Source of the DNA: Prorocentrum cordatum
Taxonomy: Eukaryota > Sar > Dinophyceae > Prorocentrales > Prorocentraceae
Assembly: GCA_963575745.1 (NCBI GenBank)
Contig: CAUYUJ010003547.1
Coordinates: 186,001 to 250,000, forward strand
Length of the DNA stretch: 64,000 nucleotides
Direction of reading: 5' to 3'
Position numbers and translations under genes: made by a program. Positions 1 through 10,394 of the stretch are shown here, piece by piece. Positions within the stretch are counted from its first letter, which is position 1. Each line of letters begins with the position of its first letter. The notes under the pieces were generated by a model that was given only the letters and a program-made list of their open reading frames with translations, did not search any database and was not told the origin of the DNA.

Positions 1-540
1 TCCTCACGTGGCATGTCCCTCCTGACTCTGCCCCAGATGGTGGGCCCATTACCAACCGTGTCTGGGGCGCTTTGTTTGTTGACGGGTCCTGTGCTCGTCA
101 TGCCGTTCGGGAGCACGCGCGCTGCCAGCTCTGTCTGCATGGTTGACTCGGATGGGACTCTTGTGGCTGAGTTTAGACCCCCTGTCTGGAGCCCTTACCC
201 TCATACCCCCCAGAGTGCTGAATTCAGTGCGTTCACGTGGGCCAACGTTTTGGCTACGACCCCCTCTGATTGTCATGTGTATTCCGATTGCCTTAATGTT
301 GTTCGGCTCGCTGGTCGTCTGAAGCCTGAGCAATTGTCGGGCAAAAAGATGTATGCTGGTGCCTTTCTTTGCAGTGCCATGGTCAGTGTTCCTCGGTCTC
401 GGGTTGCTCTAAAATCGCTGCCCACCAGGACATTGAAGACCCAGCCGTTGACGCTACTGAGAGGTGGCGTCGCGTTGGCAACAATTTCGCTGATGTAAGG
501 GGCAAATATGGCCCTTCTCCTTCACCCTTCAGATGATGGC
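1..540 (+). pseudogene. RNase H domain of a retroelement, frameshifted, 5' truncated by the window edge
   Basis: This is the remnant of an RNase H domain, the activity that removes the RNA strand of an RNA-DNA hybrid during reverse transcription. Four motifs occur in the right order: a VDGS strand at about 78-89 (Asp codon 81-83), QSAEF at 211-225 (Glu 220-222), YSDCLNVV at 280-303 (Asp 286-288) and GNNFAD at 477-494 (Asp 492-494). Together they give the DEDD catalytic set. The first and last motifs lie in one frame and the two middle motifs in another, so two roughly compensating frameshifts separate them (near 120 and between 400 and 440). The segment continues into the Cys-containing tail at 508-1044. 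Similar RNase H-plus-tail arrangements are familiar from dinoflagellate retroelements. The family call is confident; the exact element class is not. Confidence 0.6.
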
Positions 541-1044
541 TTGCTTCGGGATGCTGATCGTGAGGTCAAGTTTGCGAAGGCTACTCTTAAAGTTGCCAGT
601 GCGGTACTTCATTTGTGGCCCTCGGTAGATTTGTCTTCTGTCGAACGGATCCAGCCACCTTCCACTATAGCCAGTGCCGTTGCTGGCCATCTTTGGGCTC
701 GCTGGTTTGGTATTTGGAGGTGCTCGTTTTGTCTCAAAGGATGTCGGGTCATGGTCCCCCCCACCAAAGGTCGGCGCCCTCTGGACAGCAAGCTCCGCGC
801 TGCCCACCAGGACCGCCTTGGCCACAAGACCTTGGGTTTTGAGTGCTCTGACCAGTCGTTCCTATTTATGTGCTTGCGTTGTACGAGCTACTCGTCTGGT
901 GGTGAAGTCAGAGGTTGGGCTGAGCGCTGTGTTCCCCCGACTCGAGCTGGCAGACTGGCTTGGGTACAGCTTTGTAAAGGCAAGCGCCCTCACTACACTC
1001 GTCGTAAGATCGGAGTTTCTGTGGACGTCGACGCGTTCGTGTAA
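508..1044 (+). CDS. Cys-pair tail protein segment downstream of retroelement RNase H
   Basis: This is an open frame of 178 codons directly after the RNase H remnant. It is probably the C-terminal part of the same polyprotein, reached by a frameshift near 510-530; the ATG at 508 is only the first Met of the open stretch. Visible elements are an acidic/helical start (residues 8-40), a Trp-rich stretch with a Cys pair (C72-S-F-C75, C79) and a second pair (C122-L-R-C125), which suggests a metal-binding fold. I recognise the layout (Trp/Cys block, then GHK...CLRC, then GRxAW) as a tail seen after RNase H in dinoflagellate retroelements, but no biochemical role is known to me. Third codon positions are less GC-rich than in the DUF4116 exons, which fits decay. 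Confidence 0.4.
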   Translation: MALLLHPSDDGLLRDADREVKFAKATLKVASAVLHLWPSVDLSSVERIQPPSTIASAVAGHLWARWFGIWRCSFCLKGCRVMVPPTKGRRPLDSKLRAAHQDRLGHKTLGFECSDQSFLFMCLRCTSYSSGGEVRGWAERCVPPTRAGRLAWVQLCKGKRPHYTRRKIGVSVDVDAFV

Positions 1045-1519
1045 TGTGTCAACAGGCCAGGCTTCGATGAGCAGATAGATTTGCAGCCCTTGGTGCAGCG
1101 TTTTTCTGGGGCTGCGGATCCCCCCCAGCCCACTGGTGGCCCGTGGGTCCTCGAGGGTTTATGAAGGGGGAACGCACCTGTTCTAAAGAGTGCGACACAG
1201 TGGTGTCTGCTGGCCTCCTGGCCAGACCTCCTCCCTCTTCCTCCTCTGGCGTGGAGCGGGGGGTGGGGCCTGGGCGGGGCGGTGCGGTGAATTGGGACAA
1301 TCTCTTTGTTGCTGAGCAGGAAGCGTCTAGCTTCCTTTTCGATCGAACAGCTTGCGTTTCTGGTGCTGCTCGCACTGCGCCTGAGGACGAGGCACTCCAG
1401 CAGGAGATGAGGCAGGGGCCCCACCAAGAGCTGCGACCGGGACAATCCTTCTTTCCTGGCGAGACGACGACAGGATGAGTCGGACAGTTCTGATTAATGC
1501 TTCTTTGGCGCAAGGGCGC
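1045..1519. other. Likely 3' end of the retroelement, no gene seen
   Basis: Short open stretches follow the tail frame, but none has a recognisable motif or consistent G/C at third codon positions. It is probably the untranslated or decayed end of the upstream retroelement. Confidence 0.3.
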
Positions 1520-1868
1520 CCTTTCTTATTTCTTCTCTCTAGCACGGCCCGATGCGTCTGACCTTTTTGGCAGGCATCCGTGCTATACCCCACATCTGGG
1601 GCGAGGTTGGCAGTCGTCCTGGCGCTGGCTGCACCAGGGACTGCTGGCCTCGTCGTCCTTGTGTGGGTGGTCGGTTTTCTTTCTGGCGTATGTGCGCCTT
1701 TTCTTATTCGTTCATGACAGCACGGCCCGATGCGTCTGACCCTTTCGGCAGGCATCCGTGCGTTACCCCACATCTGGGGCGAGGTCGGCGGTCGCCCTGG
1801 CGCTGGCTGCACCAGGGGCTGCGGGCCTCGTCGTCCTTGCGTGGGTGGTCGTTTTGTTTCTTTGTGTT
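1520..1868. repeat. Tandem duplication, period about 178 bp
   Basis: Two diverged copies of about 170-178 bp lie head to tail. The shared block starting AGCACGGCCCGATGCGTCTG begins at 1541 and again at 1719, and similarity continues through a CCCACATCTGGGGCGAGG core and a TCGTCGTCCTTG end. The open frames across it are by-products of the duplication. Confidence 0.75.
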
Positions 1869-2540
1869 TTTTCTTTAGAGCGCAGTCTCGTGCGTGTGTG
1901 CGCGCCCGTCTTGCACGTGCGTCAGGCGCCCCGCTTCAGGGGGAAGGCGCGCGCGCATTTTGGGCGCGCTTCTTCTTTCTCCGAGCACGGGGGTGGCCCC
2001 ATCCCGACTGTGGCTCGGGTGAGGTGTTGCCGCGGCCAGGAGCCTGGCGCTCTTGGCCCCGGCATCTCCCCTCCTCTTGCGTCGCGCGGCCGTCTCGTGC
2101 GTGCGCGCGCACGCTCGCCGCGCGTTCCAGGCGTCCCGCCTCTGGGGGCAGACGCGGCGCTCGTGGAGGGGCGTGATTTTTAACCGTCGGTCCTCTTGCG
2201 CAGCCGAGGGCAGTCGGTCCGAGTTTTATATATATATATATATACATACATTTGCCGGGCCCCTGCATTTGGCTTTGTCTTTGCGCTTGCAGCTCGGCGT
2301 CCGCTCTGTTGCCCTGCGCGCCTGCCCCTCTCTTAGAGATGTTGCGGCAGGTGTGCTTGGAGCGGGGGCGTCAGGACGAGGGGGCCCCTTTGGTCTCCCG
2401 AGCTAATTTCACTTGCGCTGTTGACTCAGACTTTGCTGTCTGTGTCAGGGAGCCAGCATCCCCCTTCCGCCGCTGGCTCTGGCCCTCGGTTCTCGCCCGA
2501 GGATGTGGAGGTGTTGACGTGGATGTAAAAAAAGACTTGG
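1869..2540. other. GC-rich non-coding stretch with a TA microsatellite at 2227-2244
   Basis: I see no supported gene. It contains CGCGCG-rich sequence (1900-2170), a short (TA)n run at about 2227-2244, and ends at the A-run at 2526-2532 before the first GGCCTCTTGGGG island. Confidence 0.4.
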
Positions 2541-3370
2541 GGCCCTCTCTAGGCGCTTCAGGGATGTGTTGGAGACCATCGCGGGCGTCTTGGAGGCCTT
2601 TTGGGCCGTCTCGGGGACCTTTGGGGCCGCCTTGTGGGCGCATTGGGTCGTCATGGGGCCATATTGGAGGCCTCTTGAGCGATCTTGGGGCGACATTGGG
2701 GGCCTCTTGGGCCTCGCTGTGCCGTCCGAAGGCCGAAAAGGCGCAACTGACAAAATCCGCCCAAAAGCGGACGGAATATCAATAACGCTGGCCTCTTCGA
2801 GTCTTCCTGGGGGACCCCCAGATCTAACTGCTCCAATGTTTGGCCATTTTCGATCCAAGACGGCCCAAGTCAGCCCCCACAGCGCCGAAGAGGCCCCCAA
2901 AAGGCTCAATACAGCCCCCAAAGCGCCCAAGATACCTCCAAGACGGCGTCGGAGAGGTCCATGAGGGTCCGACAAGAGGGCCCAATTTGGTTTCAAGGCA
3001 GCTCAAGAGGCCCCCAAGACGCCCCAATGGGCCCCCAAGGGGACCCACAAGAGCCAAACATCGTCCCATTCCTTTGGGACAACGTGCATTTTCAGCGTAT
3101 TCGCTTCTCTGGCTTTTCACAGCGTCCGAAAACCGCCCAGGAGTTCCCCAAGATCGCCCCAAGACGGCCCTAGAGGCCCCCAAGACGGCGCAAAAGCAAG
3201 AGAGGCCCCTGAGGGTCCCGAGAGGTTCCCAAGATAACCCCAAGAGGGCCCCAAGACGACCCAAGCCCGCCAAGACGGCCTAAGAGGGCCCTAGGACGGC
3301 CCAATAGGGCCCCAAGACGGCCAAGAAGTCCAAAACAGCCCCAAAAGGACCCCCAGGAAGACCCGGACAT
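2540..3370. repeat. GGCCTCTTGGGG-type repeat island 1, second half inverted
   Basis: This is a degenerate array of roughly 10-12 bp units based on GGCCTCTTGGGG. It reads in the + sense from about 2555 to 2720 and as its complement (CCCCAAGAGGCC type) from about 2860 to 3360. A unique spacer with a CCGTCCGAAGGCCGAAAA motif (about 2729) sits between the halves, and a related CGTCCGAAAACC motif is at about 3123. The unit contains no stop codon in most frames, so long apparent proteins rich in Gly, Leu, Trp, Pro and Ser arise without being genes. Confidence 0.8.
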
Positions 3371-3732
3371 GCAGCCCACATTGTCGCACTGCTGTCGGCT
3401 GGCCACGTGGTCGCTGGCAGTGTGGAGCTTCGGGGGCGGGGCTGTTTTTCTGAGTCGTTGCGTTCGGAATGATGAATGTTGGGGCTGGCGCAGGTCTCGA
3501 GGAGCAGCTTCTGGGCGATTCGTCTGGACCTTTTGGGGGGTTGTCGGGGAATCGCTTGTTTTTGTCACTGGGTTTCTTGGTGTTCGCCGTTCTTGGTGGG
3601 CTTTTGGAGCCTTCGTGGGGGCGCATTGCCCGTGGATGCTCACTTTGATGCCGTTCGAGTCAACACAACCATTCCCACCTGGCGTTCCAACGGAATCAAT
3701 GGTGCTTCATGCTGGCGTGCCCAAGGCGAGGG
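3371..3732. other. No gene seen between repeat island 1 and the GAG tract
   Basis: Open frames cross this stretch but run straight into the GAG microsatellite and show no motif or codon bias that supports coding. Confidence 0.3.
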
Positions 3733-3858
3733 AGAAGGAGGAGGAGGAGGAAGAGGAGGAGGAGGAGGAGGGGGAGGAGGAGGAGGAGGAGGAGGAGGAG
3801 GAGGAGGAGGAGGGGCGGAGGAGGAGGAGGAGGAGGAGGAGGAGGAGGAGGAGGAGGA
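3733..3858. repeat. (GAG)n microsatellite
   Basis: A near-uninterrupted GAG/AGG trinucleotide tract of about 125 bp. Poly-Glu, poly-Gly, poly-Arg or poly-Pro frames across it are artefacts. Confidence 0.9.
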
Positions 3859-3889
3859 TTAATAGGGGAGGATTGGGGCGAGGAGGAGG

Positions 3890-5200
3890 CCCTTTGATGG
3901 TTTCTTCGGGCATGTTGGGGCCAAACTTGGTCGTGGACAAGACGCCCCTTGGGAAGCGTCTTGGGATCTCTTGGGAGGCCTCTTAGCGGCATTTTAGGGG
4001 CCTCATGGGGGCATCTCGTGGGCCGCTTGGGCCCTGTGGGGGGCCTCTTTGGGGCCTATTGGGGTCTCCTGGGGACCTTTCGGGGCCTATAGCACGACAT
4101 GTCCTTTCCGTTCCCCCGTCGGGGCCCTCTCTTTGAGCCGCCTTGGGGGCCTCTTGGGGCATCTTGGAGGCCTTTAGGGCTGTCTTGGGGCCCTGTGGGG
4201 CCGTTGTGGGGCGCTCATGGGGTCGTTTTGGGTCGTCTTGGGGCGATCTTGGGGGCCCTTGGGGCCGTCGTGGATCGCTGGGAAGCCGAAGAACACCATC
4301 CGTCAAACACCGCATGCATTTCTGCCTGTTTTTGCCTCTTGGGGGGCCTCTGGAGAGGCGCCTTGAAGGCATATCCGGACGTCTTGGAGGCGGTGGGGGC
4401 CGTCTGGAGGCTATCCTGGGCATCTTGGAGCGACGTCCAGTGACTCGGAGCCCTCTTGGTCCGCCTTGGGGGCCTCTTGGAGCCTTCTTGGCGCGCTCCT
4501 GGACCGCTCTGGGGGAGTTGCCCTGGCTTTGCCCAGGCTGCCACCGGGCATCTCCGAACACCAGGGCTCCCAACGGAGAGCGGCGATGTAACAAGCTCTT
4601 CACACCAAGGCTCCCCAGAGCGGAGGGTGCCATGAGCCATCTCGGGCACCGTTTCCGTGCCGGCCCAAGTCCAATGGCTTCGGCCCATCCCGCCACCATG
4701 CCACATATGAAGCCTATTGGATGTTCGTTGGAATCTCGTGGGGGCTCTCTCGGGGGGCCTCTTGGAGACAGTTTGGATGCCTCTTGGGGGCTTCTTTTTT
4801 GCATGTTGGAGGCCTCTTTTGCACCTCTTGGGGGCCTCTTGTGGCCTCCTGGGCGCCTCTTGGAACCCTCTTGGGCCGTTTGGAGCACCTTTTGGGCCTT
4901 CTGGGTGCCCTCTTGGGAAGATTTGGGGCCATCTGGAGGCCTTGGGCCGTCTCGGAGTGGTCTTGGGGGCTTCTAGATCCGTCTGGGATCGTCGGGAAAC
5001 CGAAACGGCGAGAACGCCTGAACCCTTTCACACACCATAGCAATATTAGTGATTCTGGCATCCTGGGAGGCCTCTTTGAGGCGTCTTGGAGGCCCCTTGG
5101 GCCGTCCGGGAGCCATCTTGAGCGTCTTGGAGCGATTGTTCGGCGACTCGGGGCCCTCTTGGACCGTCTTGGGGGGGCCTCTTGGGCTCGGGAAAGTCAC
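3890..5200. repeat. GGCCTCTTGGGG-type repeat island 2 (at least two juxtaposed copies)
   Basis: This is about 1.3 kb of degenerate GGCCTCTTGGGG units in the + sense, interrupted by three unique spacers (about 4268-4330, 4530-4730 and 4985-5060). The spacers carry landmarks shared with other islands: GATCGCTGGGAAGCCGAA at 4271, GGATCGTCGGGAAACCGAAA at 4987, and a GGCTTCGGCCCATCCCGCC block near 4677 that recurs before island 3 at about 8470. The island therefore looks like nested or adjacent copies of a dispersed repeat, not one satellite. Confidence 0.75.
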
Positions 5201-5417
5201 GCGGCAAGATGCGGGCGAGCTCAGGGGGCCCGCGGGAAGCCAAAGGCACGCGCCAAGCCCCATGGGGGCACACGGGAAGCCCCGGGAGGTTTGCGAGCGA
5301 GGCGTCCGGGCCTGGTGAGAGTTTCCGCGGGAGTGAGGAGTGAGGCTCCGAGGAGTGGGCACGGGACCCTGGGGACACGCCCACTCCGTGCCCAGCGGCA
5401 CGGTGGCGGATGCGATT

Positions 5418-5747
5418 ATGCCGATGCTTCTTCTGGAGGAGCTGCGCGCCGACGCCGACGTTGCCGAAGACGCCGTTGGCCAGGACTGGCGCGCCATCGA
5501 GCTCGTCGCCGAGGAGCTTCACGATCATCGGCCGCTGGTGCTGCTGGCGGTGAAGGGCAACTGGAAGGCTCTGGGCTTCGCTTCGGAGCGGCTCACTGGG
5601 GACCGCGAGATCGTGCGCACGGCCATTGCGCAAGACTGGCTGGCAATATCGCATGCTGCGGAGGAGCTCAAGGCCGATCCCGAGGTCGTTCGCGAGGCCG
5701 TGTCCAAGAGCTGGAGGGCCCTGCATTTCGCGTGCGATGAGCTCAAG
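5418..5747 (+). CDS. DUF4116 gene, exon 1 in window (repeats 1-4 and start of 5)
   Basis: This exon encodes repeats 1 to 4 and the first three residues of repeat 5, with G/C at most third codon positions. The 3' end is set by the switch from repeat to non-coding sequence after AAG at 5745-5747, where a GC donor (AAG|GCGATG) matches the phase-0 start of exon 2. The 5' end is uncertain. ATG codons at 5418 and 5424 could start the protein, with a possible trans-splice acceptor CCCAG at about 5390-5394. Alternatively the exon could begin at 5439 after CTTCTTCTGGAG, with further repeats in exons upstream of the window. No other repeat fragment is visible between 1 and 5417. A Trp occupies position 17 in repeats 1-4 (DW, NW, DW, SW) but not in the later repeats. 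Confidence 0.8.
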
Positions 5748-5759
5748 GCGATGCTCGAT

Positions 5760-6440
5760 CGCGTTTTCCTGCTCCCGCTGCTGCTTTTGTTGCTGTTTTG
5801 TTGTCTCCTCCCCTCTCCTACTAATTACTACTCCTCGTATCTTCCATGCTCGAGCCATCCCTGCTTGTCGGGATTCTCCACGCTCCTGGCAATGTCAGCC
5901 AAGGCCCTTTTGTGGACATCATGGATCCTGCATCATCTTCTCTTTGTATATGTCATCACACTCTAACTTTCCAGCGTTGCCGTGAGTCGCAATCAGGATT
6001 TCCCCGCGAGTTTACACTCGCAAACATGCAAAATGTTCAATGAACCAGCAACTTTTGGTTGCCAGTTCCTTCATGCAGCGCACGTGAGCGGGGCAAGATG
6101 TGCTCGATGAAATTCAAGCGCCATCTGGGCGCGTTTGTCTTGTCTGTGTTGGTCTGTCTTCGTCTATTTAAATTCAGGTATTGTTTGTGTCTGTGTCCGC
6201 AACACCAGCAGCAGGGCTGGAAATCATATTCTATGGTGACAGGTAAGCGCATTGGCATCTGGACACCGTTTTACCGCGACTCTGACCACAACTCAACTCC
6301 TGCTCTAACTTGTTCGCACGATAGGGCAATAGGGCCAGGCATCCAGTCTACGTCCGTCTCCTGACTGAGCTACAAACTCTTTTGCGTCAGTTCTTCACCC
6401 AACGTCTGACTGAGTCCCTTGCGCTGGAGGCGCGTGGAGC
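5760..6440. other. AT-richer intronic stretch, no gene seen
   Basis: T- and CT-rich sequence just after the donor of exon 1, then mixed sequence of lower GC than the surroundings. Open frames here are short and lack motifs. Confidence 0.4.
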
Positions 6441-6539
6441 TTTCTCGCAACGGTCGACACGGCCAGCCCTTGCAGGTGTTCAGCGATGCCAGTCGAGGAG
6501 AGACGCAGATGTATGCCAGGGCGCTCTCTTGGGGGCCTG

Positions 6540-6711
6540 CCCAGGGGTAAAGACAGAGGGGACCAGCCTTCTCTCAGACTGCGGCGGGGCTTCTCAGAAG
6601 CCCTGGCGCCCTCTTACGAGAAGACTTCGCCGAAGCCGCAGGCGGCTTCTCAGAGGGCGCGAGGGCTCCGGAGAAGCCCGCCTCCTCCTGAGAAGGCCGG
6701 CCGCCTCCGCG
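6540..6711. repeat. Degenerate CTTCTCAGA-containing repeat block
   Basis: Several copies of a CTTCTCAGA/TTCTCAGAAG-like word lie among GC-rich sequence. The same word set recurs at about 12843-12985. Confidence 0.4.
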
Positions 6712-6914
6712 TCTGCGTGTCTGTGTGTCTGCGTGTCTGTGTGTCCGTGTGTCTGTGTGTCTGTGTGTCTGTGTGTCTATGAATCTGGTGCTCTGTGTGT
6801 CTGTGTGTTTGAGTGTCTGTGTGTCTGTGTGTCTGTGTATTTGTGTGTCTGTATGTCTGTGTGTCTGTGTGTCTACGTGTCTGTGTTTCTGTGTGTCTGT
6901 GTGTCTGTGTGTCT
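6712..6914. repeat. (TGTC/TG)n microsatellite
   Basis: About 200 bp of TGTGTCTG-type repeat with few interruptions. Cys/Val/Ser-rich frames and Thr/His/Gln-rich reverse frames across it are artefacts. Confidence 0.9.
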
Positions 6915-7689
6915 CCCCCCTCAGGGCGGGCCGTCGAATCCCAGGCCGCTCGTGTCTCGGCCGCCGGCAGCCCCTCGGAGGCGGGCCGCGGGCGGGGGGG
7001 CGCCTCACGCCCGCCGGGGGGCGCCGAAGCGTGCCGCACAGGGGGGGACGGGGGCCCTCGGTGGAGCCACCTTTGGGAGCTGAGAAGGGGCACGGTGGCA
7101 CCCCAGGACGAGAAGCCTGGAGCAGGCGGCTCAGCAGTGACGAAGGCGGAACTGTGGGAAGTTTGGGAGGCACAGCGCTCCGGCAGCCCGCGCAGCCCCC
7201 GCTGCGGCGTGCGCTGCGGCGCACGCTGGCCTGCCTGCCACCTCAGGACGCGAATTGGTACAGGTCTCGGAGACTTTATCGCGCACCGCCCTCCAGGTTG
7301 ACGCTCGTTAGCTGGGGGGGATCGCGGATTGCATTGCAGGAGAGTGGCCTTGAAGATGCCCTACACGGCCTCGAAGTTGCAGCCGCGGGCGTTTCAAATG
7401 TGCGCGTTTCTCCACCCCGCTTATTCCGCCCAGCGAACGGGCGCCCAATCCAGCGGCGCCGGCAACAAGGCGCTGGAGCGCACACGAACAGCCGCAGATC
7501 GGCCCCTCTGCAGGAGACTTCAGAAGGATGTTGACTCGTGTGGCGGTCCTGTTGTGGGTCGGCGTCGGGAGGGGCCAAGCGAGGGGGCGGGTACATCTCA
7601 GAGGTGTCGCTGGAGAGCAGGTCAGCTCCACGGAGGTTTGTGAGGCGCGGTCCAGCCTCCACATGCGACCGTGCCTCTCTTGGGCCGTG
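6915..7689. other. No gene seen
   Basis: GC-rich sequence with several overlapping open frames on both strands. None has a recognisable motif, and no frame is favoured at third codon positions. Confidence 0.3.
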
Positions 7690-7738
7690 CCAGAGGAGGA
7701 GGAGGAGGAGGAGGAGGAGGAGGAGGAGGAAGGAGGAG
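7690..7738. repeat. (GAG)n microsatellite
   Basis: A short GAG tract of about 45 bp. Confidence 0.85.
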
Positions 7739-8510
7739 GCAGGCTGAAAGGATGGTTGGGGGTGCTGTTGGGGGATGGTGGGCGGGTGCTGGCCCCCTCG
7801 GCACGCTTCTGGTGGGTCGCGGGCGTCGCGGCAACGGATGCTACAAGCGTGCATCTAGGGCGAGCGCAGCAGGGAGGCTGAGCGAGCATCGCGCTGATGC
7901 GTGCTATAGCGTTCGAGTCGACCAAAAGGCGCACATATTGGCATCGCTCGAACGTGTGCAGTTTTTTCTCGGCTAGGGCCATCGAGGAGCATCCTAGATC
8001 ATCTGGCACAAAATGCACGCATGACACCAAACATGCACGGGGAAAGGACGTCCGAGCGATGGCAAGACGTAAGATATCAGGAGGCCAGGCGATCGCAGCG
8101 ATGCGTGCAGGCGATCTGGCCGGCGCCCGAAGGACGGTCGAGTCTCGACCAAGAGGCGCACAGCAGTCGCGGGCGGGCGATTGGCACGAGCACAGTGAGC
8201 AAGATTGTGTCCGCGAAGAGCACCACCCAAAGGGTTTGTGTTCGGCGCAAATGATGTATCCCTGGTTGGCTGTCTAGAAACGTCTGCTATGCATGAGCAG
8301 CATCGTATCCGTAGTGGCTTCGCCCCCTGCCGCGGGCCCCCTCTCTATCGTAATTAGATCTATCAGAGTCGCATCGGTGCATCCCGGCGCTGCCTTGGCG
8401 CATCTGGGAACATCATGCGGGGGCGGACAGGATTCATCAGCGCATATTGAGACTTTGGCGTTATCCTAGTGGCTTTCCGCCCATCCCGCCACCGTGCCTG
8501 CGTTGTGGGT
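7739..8510. other. No gene seen; contains a word shared with 10153-10185
   Basis: Two diverged copies of a GCGATGCGTGC...CGAGTC...ACCAAaAGGCGCAC stretch lie at about 7880-7945 and 8090-8165. A 30-bp GGCTTCGCCCCCTGCCGC-type block at 8315-8347 recurs at 10153-10185. No coding support. Confidence 0.35.
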
Positions 8511-9020
8511 CTGACGCCTCTTGTATATGTGTTGGGGTGTCGTGGGGAGCCTCTCGGGGGCCTCTTGGAGGCGGTTTGGGCGCCTCTTGGGGGCCTCGTG
8601 GGGTATCTTTGGGCCCCAAAGGAGGCCTTTGGGGCGCGTCGTTGGCGCCTCTTGGGGCCTCCTGGGGCCTCTTGGCAGCCTCTTGGGGCTCCCTCGGGGC
8701 TTCTCAGTATAATTAAATAGAATTCTCGGTCCGCGGTCCTCTGCCTGGGCCCCTTTTGGGGGCATCTTGGGGCCATCTTGGGCCGTCTTGAGCGCTTCTT
8801 GGGCAATTTTGGAGCCCTCTTGGGCAGTCTTGTGGCCGTCTTGGAGGCCTCTTGGGGCGGTCTTGGGAGCTTCTTGAGCCGTCTTGGAGCGTCGGAAGTG
8901 AACGCCGAACATGCGAGAAGGTTAACATGTTTGAAACATCGAGAACTTACGTTTTTGGTTTCTTGGGGCTCTATATGGAGGCCTCCTGGTACGCTCTTGG
9001 GGCCTATTGGGGCCCTGTTG
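8510..9020. repeat. GGCCTCTTGGGG-type repeat island 3
   Basis: The repeat units read in the + sense. The island is preceded at about 8470 by the CCCATCCCGCCACC head block also found before part of island 2, and split by a unique spacer at about 8888-8960. An AT-rich break (AATTAAATAGAATTC) lies at 8711-8725. Confidence 0.75.
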
Positions 9021-9650
9021 GACCTCGGCACAACCCAGCGGCCGTCTCGCACAGGAAAGGCGTTACTTGCCTTCTCTGGATGCGGCATCACGCGGCAACG
9101 GGTGTGAGGGAGATCATTTTTCATTGCCGCCGCGCGGAGTACAGTGCATTGTCCCGAGCTGGCTTGGCACAACCCAGCGGCCGACTCGCAAATAAAGACG
9201 CTGCCTGCCCTCCTGGAAGAGACATCGCGCGGGAGTGGGTGTGAGGGAAATCCTTGTTCATTGCAGCCGCGCGAAATGCAGTGCACCTCTGCTCGGTTGT
9301 TGTCCCAAGCTGGCTCCGCACAACCCAACAACCGACTCGCAAATAACGACGTGGCTTGCCCGCTTGGAAGCGGCATCACGCGGAAACGGGTGTCAGGGAG
9401 ATGCTTGTTCATTGCAGCCGCGCGGGATGCAGTGCACTTCTGCTCGTTTGGTGTCCCGAGCTGGCTCCGCACAACCCAACAGCAGACTCGCAAATAACGA
9501 CGCGGTTTGTCCTCCTAGAAGCGGCATCGCGCGGAAATGGGTGCGGGGGAGATCTTGTTTTTCATTGCAGCCGCACGAAACGCATTGCTCCTCTGCTCGG
9601 TCGCTGTCCCAAGCTGGCTCGGCAAGCCTTGGAAACTCGTTGTGGCAGTT
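9020..9650. repeat. Tandem repeat, period about 151 bp, four to five copies
   Basis: Units begin with CTGGCTCsGCACAACCC-type words at 9159, 9310, 9461 and 9614 (spacing 151, 151, 153), with a diverged first copy from about 9023. Each unit contains a TTCATTGCAGCCGCG core. A 376-codon reverse-strand frame spans the array and is a by-product of the repeats. Confidence 0.8.
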
Positions 9651-9707
9651 TGTCATGCTCTGGTAATGTAGGTTTGACCCACATTCATGGCCGATGTTGG
9701 TCATGTC

Positions 9708-9960
9708 GATGATGATGGAGGTGACGATAACGATGGTAATGGTGGTGATGATGATGGTGGTGATGATGATGATGACGGCGACGACGACAACGATTATGAC
9801 GATCATGATGATGGCGATGATGAGGAGGATCATGGTGATGGTTATGATTGCAGTGATGCTAGACGAAGGCGACGAGGACGATGCCGATGACGACGGTGCG
9901 ATGGCAGAGGTGTCATGGTGATGATGCCAGCGATGATTGTCATGATGATGACGGCGATGG
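9708..9960. repeat. (GAT)n / (GATGGT)n microsatellite
   Basis: About 250 bp of GAT-dominated trinucleotide repeat with GGT and GAC variants. Poly-Asp, poly-Met and poly-Ile frames are artefacts. Confidence 0.9.
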
Positions 9961-10394
9961 GTGGCTGAGGACGAGGACAGGTAGGGGGTACAGTCACCCC
10001 GCATAGTAAGGATGAGCAACGTTCCAAGGCTACCCTTGCACCCTTGCCCCTTCGGCCCATCCTTGGCGACTTTCGTCTGCCAACCTCGTTCGTAAAACCT
10101 GAACATGGCCCTCCACGGCCCTTGCATCCTTACCGCACATCTTTATTCGTAAGGGCTTCGCCCCCTGCCGCCGGCCCCCTCTCTCGGATGATGGGCCATG
10201 GAAGAGCGAAGTCATGAGGCTTTGGCTTCACCGTGAAGCAGCGTCGGAACTTCATGCGAAGACGATGGGTAATTGGCAAGACGAATGGAGATTGCGAGTC
10301 TATTGTTGTACTCGCTGTTGCATTTTCCATTTGCTCCCGTATGCTGTGCCCAACTCTTCTCCCCGAATTTGAACATGTTGGAAGTCTCTTGTGT

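Noticed and set aside
3369-3986. Poly-Glu/poly-Gly/poly-Pro frames over the GAG tract
   Set aside because: They are direct translations of a trinucleotide microsatellite.
2566-5061. Long open frames rich in Gly, Leu, Trp, Pro, Ser over the GGCCTCTTGGGG islands
   Set aside because: The repeat unit lacks stop codons in most frames, so such frames arise on both strands without codon-position bias or any domain.
8363-9493. 376-codon reverse-strand frame
   Set aside because: It is a translation of the 151-bp tandem repeat and a GGCCTCTTGGGG island. The repeated peptides follow the DNA period and there is no domain.
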